The notes under the pieces are model-generated. The model saw only the letters and a list, made by a program, of their open reading frames with translations. It made no database searches and was not told where the DNA came from. Positions 5,610 to 12,065 of a stretch of DNA of 19,545 nucleotides are shown piece after piece. Numbering within the stretch: the stretch's first letter is position 1; the number at the start of each line of letters is the position of its first letter. This DNA comes from JAYEJW01 sp034716535 (lineage in GTDB: Bacteria; Pseudomonadota; Gammaproteobacteria; Chromatiales; Chromatiaceae): assembly GCA_034716535.1 (NCBI GenBank), contig JAYEJW010000681.1, positions 1 to 19,545 on the forward strand. Direction: 5' to 3'. Made by a program: the position numbers and the translations under genes.

Positions 5610-6851
5610 TTAATCGAGCACATGGCTGACCAGGCCGTCGGCCAGCTTGGGCTCGAACCAGGTGGACTTCGGGGGCATGACCTCGCCCGCGTCGGCCACT
5701 GCCATCAACTCCTCCATGCGTGTTGGGTGCAGCGAGAAGGCGACCCTCATCCCGTCCTCGTCGACCCGACGAGCTAGACCGTCGAGTCCGCGGATGCCCC
5801 CCACGAAGCCGATGCGCTCATCGCGCCTGGGGTCGACGATGCCGAGAATGGGCTCGATGAGATTATCCTGCAGCAGGCTCACGTCCAGCCTACCGACGGG
5901 GTCCTCCCAGGGGATGCGGTGCTCGTCCAGGCGGAGCCGGTACCAGACCCCGTCCAGGTACATGCCGAACTCGGCGAGCCGCGCCGGTTTTACGGGCTCC
6001 GCGCTCTTCTCAACCTTGAAGGGGACCTCGATTTTGCTGAAAAAGGCCTTTTCATCCAGGCCGTGGAGGTCCTTGACCACGCGATTGTAGTCCATGATCT
6101 GCATCTGGTTGTGTGGGAAGATCACAGACAGAAAGTAGTTGTAGGACTCGTTGCCGGTGTGCTCAGGGTTCGCGGCCGTGCGGGCCGCAGCAACGCGGGA
6201 GGCGGCGGCGGAACGGTGGTGGCCATCGGCAACGTAGAGGCCGTCGAGTTGCGCGAAGGCAGTGGTGAGGCGGCCGATGGTCGCTTCTTCATCCACGACC
6301 CAAAGCTCGTGGCGCACGTCGTCGTCGGCCCTGATGTCCACCGCGGGCTCGCCGCGGCTCACGCCGAAAAGGGCGTTGTCGATGATCGCGGTGCTCCGGT
6401 AGACGAGAAACACCGGCCCGGTCTGGGCGTTGAGGGCGTCGATCTGCCGTACTCGGTCGTCTTCCTTGACCGGTCGTGTGAACTCGTGCTTCTTGATCCG
6501 GTCTCCATCGTAGGCCGCGACGGATGCGGCCGCCACAAGACCTGTCTGAACATGGTCTCCCATGGTTAGGCGGTAGACGTAGTAGCAGGGGGCCTCGTCG
6601 CGCACCAGCACGCCTTCCTCGACCATTCGGTCCAGGTTCTCCCTGGCCTTCGCGTAGACCTCGGGGGCATAGGGGTCTGTATCCTCGGGCAGATCCACTT
6701 CCGGCCGTGAGATATGCAAGAAGCTCCAGGGCCGCCCCTGAACCATGTTCTTCGCCTCCGCGGCGTTCATCACATCGTAAGGCGGAGCGGCCACGTCCAA
6801 TGCGTGGCCGGCGGCTGGACGCAGGCCGGTGAAGGGCTTGATCAGGGGCAT
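5610..6851 (-). CDS. DUF1015 family protein
   Basis: A 413-residue soluble protein covering the whole DUF1015 family. Hallmarks seen: an N-terminal RPAAG and APPYDV (22-27), KKHEFTRPVKEDDRV (120-134, the conserved Lys-His-Glu-x-Thr region with the acidic pair), and GLYVADGHHRSAAA (204-217), whose Gly-His-His-Arg is the family's most conserved motif. There is no signal peptide or membrane segment. The start is well supported by GAGAGGA 4 nt upstream of the ATG. The biochemical function is not established to my knowledge; conserved His, Asp and Glu residues suggest an enzyme. In other bacteria the family is often near serine or phosphoglycerate metabolism genes, a weak hint from recall. Here it lies about 200 bp upstream of relA on the same strand. 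Confidence 0.88.
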   Translation of the reverse strand: MPLIKPFTGLRPAAGHALDVAAPPYDVMNAAEAKNMVQGRPWSFLHISRPEVDLPEDTDPYAPEVYAKARENLDRMVEEGVLVRDEAPCYYVYRLTMGDHVQTGLVAAASVAAYDGDRIKKHEFTRPVKEDDRVRQIDALNAQTGPVFLVYRSTAIIDNALFGVSRGEPAVDIRADDDVRHELWVVDEEATIGRLTTAFAQLDGLYVADGHHRSAAASRVAAARTAANPEHTGNESYNYFLSVIFPHNQMQIMDYNRVVKDLHGLDEKAFFSKIEVPFKVEKSAEPVKPARLAEFGMYLDGVWYRLRLDEHRIPWEDPVGRLDVSLLQDNLIEPILGIVDPRRDERIGFVGGIRGLDGLARRVDEDGMRVAFSLHPTRMEELMAVADAGEVMPPKSTWFEPKLADGLVSHVLD

Positions 6852-6958
6852 GATGTCCTCTCCCCAGTCCGGTCAATAATAGGTGTCATCGGGTGATCCG
6901 GGCGCAGCGCAAACTCCTGCGAAGTACGTGGCGCGTCGAACGAGTGTACACCGTCGAC

Positions 6959-7010
6959 ACTCCGCACTCCGCACTCCGCACTTCGCACTTCGGACTCCGT
7001 ACTCCGCACT
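6959..7010. repeat. Heptanucleotide tandem repeat (ACTCCGC)n
   Basis: Seven tandem 7-mers run from 6959 to 7007: ACTCCGC three times, then ACTTCGC, ACTTCGG, ACTCCGT and ACTCCGC, followed by a partial copy. It fills the gap between the binding-protein stop (7012) and the DUF1015 gene start and is non-coding in the called genes. On the minus strand it reads as GCGGAGT units. Degenerate outer copies suggest slippage followed by drift. Its length is not a multiple of a codon and it could vary between strains. Confidence 0.85.
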
Positions 7011-7011
7011 T

Positions 7012-8031
7012 TTAACGCGCAGGCGGCGCGTAGAGCAGACCGCCGTCGCGCCAGAGGGCGTTCAGCCCGCGCTTGATCTTGAGCGGAGACTGACTGCCCA
7101 GGTTGCGCTCGAACACCTCTGCATAGTTGCCCACCTGCTTGATGACGCGGTGGCTCCAACCGGGTTCGAGCTCCAGCAGCTTCCCGGTGTGGCCGTCGGC
7201 ATCCAGCAGCAGGCGGGTCTCACCTTCCCGCGCCTGTTCGCGGGCGCGGTCGACGTTGGTGGAGTCGATGCCCAGCTCCTCGGCGTCGATGAGCACGAAC
7301 AATGTCCAGCGTACGATGTCGAACCACTGGTCGTCCCCTTTGCGCACGGCGGGGCTCAGGGGCTCCTTGGAGATGACCTCCGGCAGGATCTCGTGGACCC
7401 GCGGGTCCTTCAGGCCGGCGCGCAGGGAGTGGAGCTGGGACTGGTCACCGGTGAGCGCATCGCACTTGCCGTCCAGATAGGCCTGCTTGGCCGCATCGAA
7501 GGTCTGGAAGGTTTCCAGCTCCAGCTTCATCCGGTTGCGGGTGAAATAGCGTTGTGCGTTGGCGGGGCTGGTAGAGTTGGCGAGCGAGCAGATGCGCTTT
7601 CCGTCCAGCTCCAAGGTGCTGTAGAGACCCGCCTCGCGCGCAACCAGAAAGCCCTGGCCGTCCAGGTACAGGATGCCCACGAAGCTCATGCCGTGGCCCA
7701 GGTCTCGGGACAGGGTCCAGGTGGTGTTGCGGGCAAGGAGGTCGATGTGGTCCCCGGACAGGGCGTCCAATCGCTCGTCCGTGCTCAGGGGAAGAAACTC
7801 GACCTTGCTCCCATCGCCCAGGGCCGCGGCCGCCACCGCGCGACAGAAGTCAACGTCCAGACCGCTCCACCTGCCGTTCTCGTCCTTGAAGGAGAGACCC
7901 GGCACCAGGCCGTTGACACCGCAACGCAGTTTACCCCGGTCCTTGACCTCAGCCAGGGTTCCGGCCGCCGACGTCTGGGCCAGCCCGCCGACGAGCAGCG
8001 CTGCAAGCAACCATCGAACCGCAAGTCTCAT
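7012..8031 (-). CDS. Amino-acid ABC transporter substrate-binding protein, AapJ/BztA type
   Basis: A 339-residue periplasmic solute-binding protein. Residues 1-23 are a signal peptide (MRLAVRWLLAALLVGGLAQT then SAA). The mature start GTLAEVKDRGKLRCGVNG is the family's conserved opening. Further family blocks are WSGLDVDFCRAVAAA, LARNTTWTLSRD, DGQGFLV, LPEVISKEPLSPAV, DDQWFDIVRWTLF, IKQVGNYAEVFERNLG and the terminal GLNALWRDGGLLYAPP. These define the general L-amino-acid binding proteins. The block after DGKRIC is diverged (SLANSTSPAN where relatives have a Thr-rich binding loop), so specificity may differ. AGGAGG lies 9 nt before the ATG. The usual permease (AapQ, AapM) and ATPase (AapP) genes are absent from both sides, so it works with distant partners or in sensing. 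Confidence 0.9.
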   Translation of the reverse strand: MRLAVRWLLAALLVGGLAQTSAAGTLAEVKDRGKLRCGVNGLVPGLSFKDENGRWSGLDVDFCRAVAAAALGDGSKVEFLPLSTDERLDALSGDHIDLLARNTTWTLSRDLGHGMSFVGILYLDGQGFLVAREAGLYSTLELDGKRICSLANSTSPANAQRYFTRNRMKLELETFQTFDAAKQAYLDGKCDALTGDQSQLHSLRAGLKDPRVHEILPEVISKEPLSPAVRKGDDQWFDIVRWTLFVLIDAEELGIDSTNVDRAREQAREGETRLLLDADGHTGKLLELEPGWSHRVIKQVGNYAEVFERNLGSQSPLKIKRGLNALWRDGGLLYAPPAR

Positions 8032-8087
8032 CGGCGAGTTCCTCCTGTCCGTCGTTTTCTAATGCAATAAAGAAGGCGAGCCGGCAA

Positions 8088-8414
8088 TTACCAGCTGAAG
8101 AGTGCCCACTGAGGCACCTTCTGTTCGAAGTTCCGCTCGCCGCGATTCCAGGCCAAGTCTCCGGAGCCGTCCTCGTCCACAAGGAAATAGGGCGCTCCAA
8201 CAGACGGGGTGATCTTGATCATGTAGAGATTGTTGTTGACCCGGTACTCCTCCACGACCCGGTTCTCGTGCTCGCGGACCGTGACCGACGGCTCGATATC
8301 GGCGTCGCGAACGCTCAGGTCCAGGTTGGAGAGGTCGCGTCCGATCGCCGAATGTGTGATCGCGAACACGGACGCGGCCAACAACAGGGCCTGGAGGCGG
8401 AGGATCTCGGTCAT
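8088..8414 (-). CDS. DUF2782 family periplasmic protein
   Basis: A 108-residue protein with an N-terminal export signal (about 1-25; hydrophobic LQALLLAASVFAI). A compact family domain follows: EPSVTVREHENRVVEEYRVN, then NLYMIKITPSVGAPYFLVDE, and the closing VPQWALFSW. These match DUF2782 of gammaproteobacteria, whose role is not established to my knowledge. The acidic DEDGSGD loop is family-typical. It lies 56 bp upstream of the amino-acid-binding-protein gene on the same strand, so the two may be co-transcribed. It is divergent from the HMA-like gene across a 160-bp region carrying an inverted repeat. The ribosome-binding site before 8414 is weak. Confidence 0.85.
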   Translation of the reverse strand: MTEILRLQALLLAASVFAITHSAIGRDLSNLDLSVRDADIEPSVTVREHENRVVEEYRVNNNLYMIKITPSVGAPYFLVDEDGSGDLAWNRGERNFEQKVPQWALFSW

Positions 8415-8460
8415 GAACGGCTCGATGAGGCTCGAAAAAACGGCGGTATGGTATCAGGAA

Positions 8461-8485
8461 GGGCGCCGATGAGCGAACGGCGCCC
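8461..8485. repeat. Perfect 8-bp inverted repeat between divergent genes
   Basis: GGGCGCCG (8461-8468) and CGGCGCCC (8478-8485) are exact reverse complements around a 9-nt loop. It lies between the divergently transcribed DUF2782 and HMA-like genes. It could be an operator shared by both promoters or a strong 5'-UTR hairpin. A TATACT at 8520-8525 is a possible -10 for the rightward gene, but no matching -35 was found. Confidence 0.45.
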
Positions 8486-8563
8486 AAGTTGTGGGTGTCG
8501 TGCGTTTGGTCGGAGGATCTATACTGTGAGCAAAAAACATGCACCATGACTGAGACTGACGGC

Positions 8564-8569
8564 AGGAGG
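8564..8569 (+). promoter_or_regulatory. Ribosome-binding site deciding the HMA-like start
   Basis: AGGAGG lies 6 nt before the ATG at 8576, within the purine tract AGGAGGAGGAGA. It favours 8576 over in-frame ATGs further upstream, which lack any such site. Confidence 0.7.
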
Positions 8570-8575
8570 AGGAGA

Positions 8576-8809
8576 ATGGATATAGATCTCGCGGATGTCA
8601 CCATCCACATCGATCAGGAGCTCGACCCGGCGGCGCGCGCGGAATTGGAAGAGATGTTCCGTCGGCGCGACGGGATCATTTCCGCGCATTTCAATGAGAA
8701 GCGGCCTCACCTCATGGTCTGTGAGTTTATGCCCGAGAAGGTCAATCCGTTGGATCTGCTCAGCATCGTGCGTTTTCAGGGCTACCACGGCGAGCTGGTC
8801 GGACTCTAG
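8576..8809 (+). CDS. HMA-like small protein lacking the metal-binding CXXC
   Basis: A 77-residue cytoplasmic protein beginning MDIDLADVTIHIDQELDPAA. The pattern of strand (DVTIHI), helix (PAARAELEEMFRRRDGI), strand (ISAHFN), strand (PHLMVCEFMP), helix (NPLDLLSIVRF) and final GYHGELVGL is the ferredoxin-like fold of heavy-metal-associated domains. The usual Cys-x-x-Cys loop is replaced by Asp-Gln-Glu-Leu-Asp, and the only cysteine is Cys49. It therefore probably does not bind copper in the usual way. Similar short proteins occur as conserved hypotheticals in sulfur-oxidising gammaproteobacteria, from recall. The strong Shine-Dalgarno at 8564 sets the start; longer in-frame starts exist but lack one. 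The gene is convergent with hrpB; the two stop codons share the palindrome CTAG at 8806-8809. Confidence 0.8.
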   Translation: MDIDLADVTIHIDQELDPAARAELEEMFRRRDGIISAHFNEKRPHLMVCEFMPEKVNPLDLLSIVRFQGYHGELVGL

Positions 8810-11316
8810 CGGCGTTTTTTCACGCCGCCGGTCACCGGATGGGCGTTTGCCGGATCCTCCGGCCAATGGTGTTTGGGGTAGCGCCCCCGCAGTTCCTTGC
8901 GCACCTCTGCGTATCCGCCGGCCCAGAAGCCGGCCAGGTCCTGCGTGACCTGAACCGGCCGTCTGGCTGGCGAGAGCAGGTGCAGAGTCACCGGTACTCG
9001 GCCGCGGCACACCGTCGGCGTATCGCCGGCTCCGAACATCTCCTGTAGAGGAACCGCCAGCACCGGGTCAGCGGCCGCCTTGTAGTCCAGACGGCGGCGG
9101 TTTCCGGCGGGTGTTTTCAACGCTGGGGGGGCCTGCGCCTGCAGCTGATTCCGGTGCTCCCAGTCCATCAATGCCAGTAGTGCCGTGTGAAGGTCCAGCG
9201 CCTGTAATTGAGCAAGGCTCTGCTTTCCAGCGACCGAGGGTGAGAGCCACTCCGCCAGGTGCTCCTTAAGCCAATCATCGGAGATGTCCGGCCAGCCGCC
9301 GTCCGGCTCCATGCGGCGCAGCAGGGCGACACGGGCCTGAAGCTGACGCGCCTCGGGCCTCCAGGGCAGCGACTGTTCGAACCGGCGCCCGACCTGTTCC
9401 ATCAGCAGCGCCGCCGAGCGCTCCGGGTCCGCGAGGGAGCATGGCTGGGAGCTGACGACCAACGCACCGAGCCGCTCCTCTCGCCGTGCGGCTACCGCCT
9501 GGCGGTTCGCGTCCCAGTACAGCGTCTCCCGGGCCTCCAGTTGATGCCCTAGGGCTACCCGTAGCGCCGTCTCCGAGACGGGCAGGGCGAGCCGGACTCG
9601 TCCCTCCCGCTCGCGGACGTCGAGGTCGGCGACCACGAGGATCTCATGCACCGAGAGTGGATCATCGTCGGGCAGGACCACCCCCGGGCCGGCAGCCAGC
9701 AGGTAGCGGCCCTGTGCCCCTGGACGCCGCTTCGCGATCCGGTCCGGGTAGGCGAGGGCGAGCAGCCCGCCGGGCTCGGGGCTTGAATGTCCCCGTTCGG
9801 CACCCAGTCCCCGAAGGAGCCGGCTGCTCAACCGATCTGCGGCGGCGAGGCGGCGGCGGTCGGTACCGGGCGCCTGCCCGAATCGACGAAAATCTTCCAC
9901 GGCCTGGCAACGCAGGGTCAGGTCGACGGGACGGGGACCACCGCGCTCGGTGAGCCAGGGGTCGCGGTCGGAGAGCAGGGCGGCTAGGTCCGCCGCCAGT
10001 CGGCGGGCGCCTTCGGCAGGCGCACCGACCAACATACGCGCCAGCCGAGGGTGGACGGACAGCTGCGCCATCTTTCGCCCGAGGGAGGTGAGCGTGCCGT
10101 GGGCATCCAGGGCGCCGAGTTGCCGCATCAGGCTTGCCGCCCGGGACCAGGCGCCTTCCGGAGGCGGATCGAGCCAGAGGAGTTCGGACGGGTCACGGAC
10201 CCCCCACAGGGCCAGCTCCATAACGAGCGGGGCCAGATCGGCCTGGAGGATCTCCGCGGGGCGGTGATTCGGGCGCCCGACCTCTTGGGCCAGGGTCCAC
10301 ATCCGGTAACAGGTTCCGGGACCGATTCGACCCGCGCGGCCGGTCCGCTGGTCGGCAGAGGCGCGGGATACAGGCTCGGTGACCAGCCGGGTGAGACCCG
10401 TGGCCGGATTGAAGCGGGGCTTTCGGGCGAGACCGCCATCGACGACGCAGGAGACGCCCTCGATGGTGACGCTGGTCTCGGCGATGTCCGTGGAAAGCAC
10501 CACACGGCGCGCCGGACCCGCGTTGGCGCGCAGGGCGCGGTCCTGCTCGCTTGCGGAGAGGTCACCGTGCAGTGGCAGGACCTCCGTCTCGTCGGTCAGA
10601 ACAGCTTGCAGGCGCTCTCGGGCGCGTCGGATCTCTCCGGCGCCCGGAAGGAAGGCGAGCACGTCCCCTTCGCGCTCCGAGAGGGCTCGGCGCACCCCCG
10701 AGACGACGGCCTCCTGCGGATCGCCGGCGGGGCGGCGCTCGGCGTAGATCACCTCCACAGGGTGAGTGCGCCCGCTGCCCTGGATCACGGCGGCACCGCC
10801 GAGCAGCCCGGATACCGCCCCCGCGTCCAACGTGGCGGACATGACGAGAACGCGCAGGTCCTCCCGCAAGGCGGCTGCGGCGTCCAACGCTAGCGCCAAC
10901 CCCAGGTCCGCCTGGAGGCTGCGCTCGTGGAACTCGTCGAAGATCAGCAGTCCAACGCCCTCGAGCCCCGGATCACCCTGGAGACGGCGGGTCAGAATCC
11001 CGTCGGTCAGTACCTCGATCCTGGTACGGGCGCCGATGCGGCGGTCGAACCGCACCTGGTAGCCTACGGTGTCGCCGACCGCCTGATCGAGCAGACGGGC
11101 CATGCGGGCGGCGGCCATACGTGCCGCAGGGCGGCGCGGCTCCAGCATCAGGATGCGCTGATCCGCGAGCCAGGTTTCCTGCAGCAGGGAAAGGGGCACC
11201 CGGGTGGTTTTGCCGGATCCGGGGGGTGCGCTGAGCACGGCGTGGCCCACTGCGAGGGCCGCTCGCAGCTCGCCAAGCACATGGTCGATCGGAAGCGGAG
11301 GGCCCGGCGGATTCAA
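8806..11316 (-). CDS. hrpB: ATP-dependent RNA helicase HrpB
   Basis: A DEAH/RHA-type superfamily 2 helicase of about 836 residues. Motifs seen, numbered from the TTG start: Walker A APPGSGKTT (30-38), DEFH (127-130, where most relatives have DEAH/DEVH), SAT (160-162), STDIAETSVTIEG (275-287) and QRTGRAGR (323-330). These are followed by the HrpB C-terminal domain ending YPKHHWPEDPANAHP, which is characteristic of the family. HrpB appears non-essential in E. coli and its RNA substrate is not settled. The start is uncertain. The family N-terminus is the LPID-x-VL region, and the best fit is TTG at 11316 (MNPPGPPLPIDHVLGEL), 22 nt after the stop of the upstream gene. The open frame continues to 11421, but there it would overlap the upstream gene by about 80 bp. 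Confidence 0.92.
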   Translation of the reverse strand: MNPPGPPLPIDHVLGELRAALAVGHAVLSAPPGSGKTTRVPLSLLQETWLADQRILMLEPRRPAARMAAARMARLLDQAVGDTVGYQVRFDRRIGARTRIEVLTDGILTRRLQGDPGLEGVGLLIFDEFHERSLQADLGLALALDAAAALREDLRVLVMSATLDAGAVSGLLGGAAVIQGSGRTHPVEVIYAERRPAGDPQEAVVSGVRRALSEREGDVLAFLPGAGEIRRARERLQAVLTDETEVLPLHGDLSASEQDRALRANAGPARRVVLSTDIAETSVTIEGVSCVVDGGLARKPRFNPATGLTRLVTEPVSRASADQRTGRAGRIGPGTCYRMWTLAQEVGRPNHRPAEILQADLAPLVMELALWGVRDPSELLWLDPPPEGAWSRAASLMRQLGALDAHGTLTSLGRKMAQLSVHPRLARMLVGAPAEGARRLAADLAALLSDRDPWLTERGGPRPVDLTLRCQAVEDFRRFGQAPGTDRRRLAAADRLSSRLLRGLGAERGHSSPEPGGLLALAYPDRIAKRRPGAQGRYLLAAGPGVVLPDDDPLSVHEILVVADLDVREREGRVRLALPVSETALRVALGHQLEARETLYWDANRQAVAARREERLGALVVSSQPCSLADPERSAALLMEQVGRRFEQSLPWRPEARQLQARVALLRRMEPDGGWPDISDDWLKEHLAEWLSPSVAGKQSLAQLQALDLHTALLALMDWEHRNQLQAQAPPALKTPAGNRRRLDYKAAADPVLAVPLQEMFGAGDTPTVCRGRVPVTLHLLSPARRPVQVTQDLAGFWAGGYAEVRKELRGRYPKHHWPEDPANAHPVTGGVKKRR

Positions 11317-11338
11317 CCTGGAAACGGCAGTCGGGGAT

Positions 11339-11722
11339 TCAACAGCGCCCCAAGAGAGGCTCGATGTCCGCTGCCCGCACGGGCTGCACCAGCACGCCGT
11401 GCAGGGGGAAACGTTCGGCAAGCTTGTCGACGAATCCGCGCTGGGCCTTCTCGACGAGAACGATTACCCGGGAGCTTGGCGCGTACTTCTGGAGGCTGGC
11501 CAGAAACACGTCCAGGTTGCTCAGGTTCGCCCCGGCGTAGTTGTTGCCGAACCCATAGAAAAACTCGGCGACCACCAGGTCGGGCCTGCGGCGTTTGAGT
11601 GCCTGCACCGCCTTGCGCTGGGAGGCGAGGCGCACCTCCTCGATCCCGAGCCGCTTGTACAGGTCCGACAGGTTCGGGTGGCCGGGGGATTCGACGATGG
11701 AGAAGAGGACCGGTGTCTCCAC
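11339..11722 (-). CDS. Degenerate receiver-like (pseudo-receiver) protein
   Basis: A 127-residue soluble protein with an alternating strand/helix pattern like a CheY receiver domain: PVLFSI (4-9), EEVRLASQRKAVQALK (28-43), PDLVVAE (47-53), a long loop FFYGFGNNYAGANLSNL (54-70), a helix to KYAP, RVIVLVEK (85-92), and HGVLVQPVRAADIEPLL (108-124). By that alignment the phosphoacceptor Asp is Glu53, the strand-4 Thr/Ser is Val90 and the strand-5 Lys-Pro is Gln113-Pro114, so it should not be phosphorylated. The start is GTG at 11722. It lies 14 nt downstream of the DUF4342 gene and ends 22 nt before the proposed hrpB start. I recall similar sequences as conserved hypotheticals. The receiver assignment is inferred from pattern, not from a search. 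Confidence 0.75.
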   Translation of the reverse strand: METPVLFSIVESPGHPNLSDLYKRLGIEEVRLASQRKAVQALKRRRPDLVVAEFFYGFGNNYAGANLSNLDVFLASLQKYAPSSRVIVLVEKAQRGFVDKLAERFPLHGVLVQPVRAADIEPLLGRC

Positions 11723-11736
11723 GATGGCTTCGACGC

Positions 11737-12018
11737 TCAGTCGGGACCGTCACTGCGAACGATCTCCACCTGCACCTTGGCCACCAGCGCGGCCATGGCG
11801 CCGAGAGCCGCCAGCACCGGCGCCATCAGGGTGAGCGCCCCGCTCACCGCGATGCCGGCGGCCAGCGGTACCTCCACGAGGACGTCACCGCCCGGCTTGC
11901 GAATGATGAGCCGGCGCACGTTGCCTTCGGCGATCAGCCGCTTGACATAGTCCACCAGCTCGCTGCCCGCCAAGGTGACGCGCTCCGTAACCTTGCGGCT
12001 CTGTCTGTCGTTGTCCAT
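11737..12018 (-). CDS. DUF4342 family small membrane protein
   Basis: A 93-residue protein. The N-terminal half is charged: RVTLAGSELVDYVKRLIAEG (13-32) then VRRLIIRKPGGDVLVEVPL (34-52), the signature of DUF4342. A single hydrophobic segment follows (about 51-80; LAAGIAVSGALTLMAPVLAA), then a short polar tail. The family is uncharacterised. In other members the N-terminal part resembles a small nucleic-acid or protein-binding module next to a membrane anchor; this is recall only. The start at 12018 is chosen because the family block begins immediately after it and GGAGAA lies about 9 nt upstream. The longer open frame back to 12198 adds unrelated residues that overlap the upstream lipase gene. 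Confidence 0.8.
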   Translation of the reverse strand: MDNDRQSRKVTERVTLAGSELVDYVKRLIAEGNVRRLIIRKPGGDVLVEVPLAAGIAVSGALTLMAPVLAALGAMAALVAKVQVEIVRSDGPD

Positions 12019-12065
12019 GGTTGCTTGTTCTCCGGGATTGTCGTCGCCGCGGCGAAAGCTTAAGA

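Noticed and set aside
6883..8070. 395-codon plus-strand open frame
   Set aside because: It is antisense to the amino-acid-binding protein and reads through the heptanucleotide repeat, which keeps the frame open artificially.
8810..8840. Hairpin with a T6 tract just after the HMA-like stop as a terminator
   Set aside because: The T-run is in the loop rather than after the stem, and the segment is hrpB coding sequence for its Lys/Arg-rich C-terminus.
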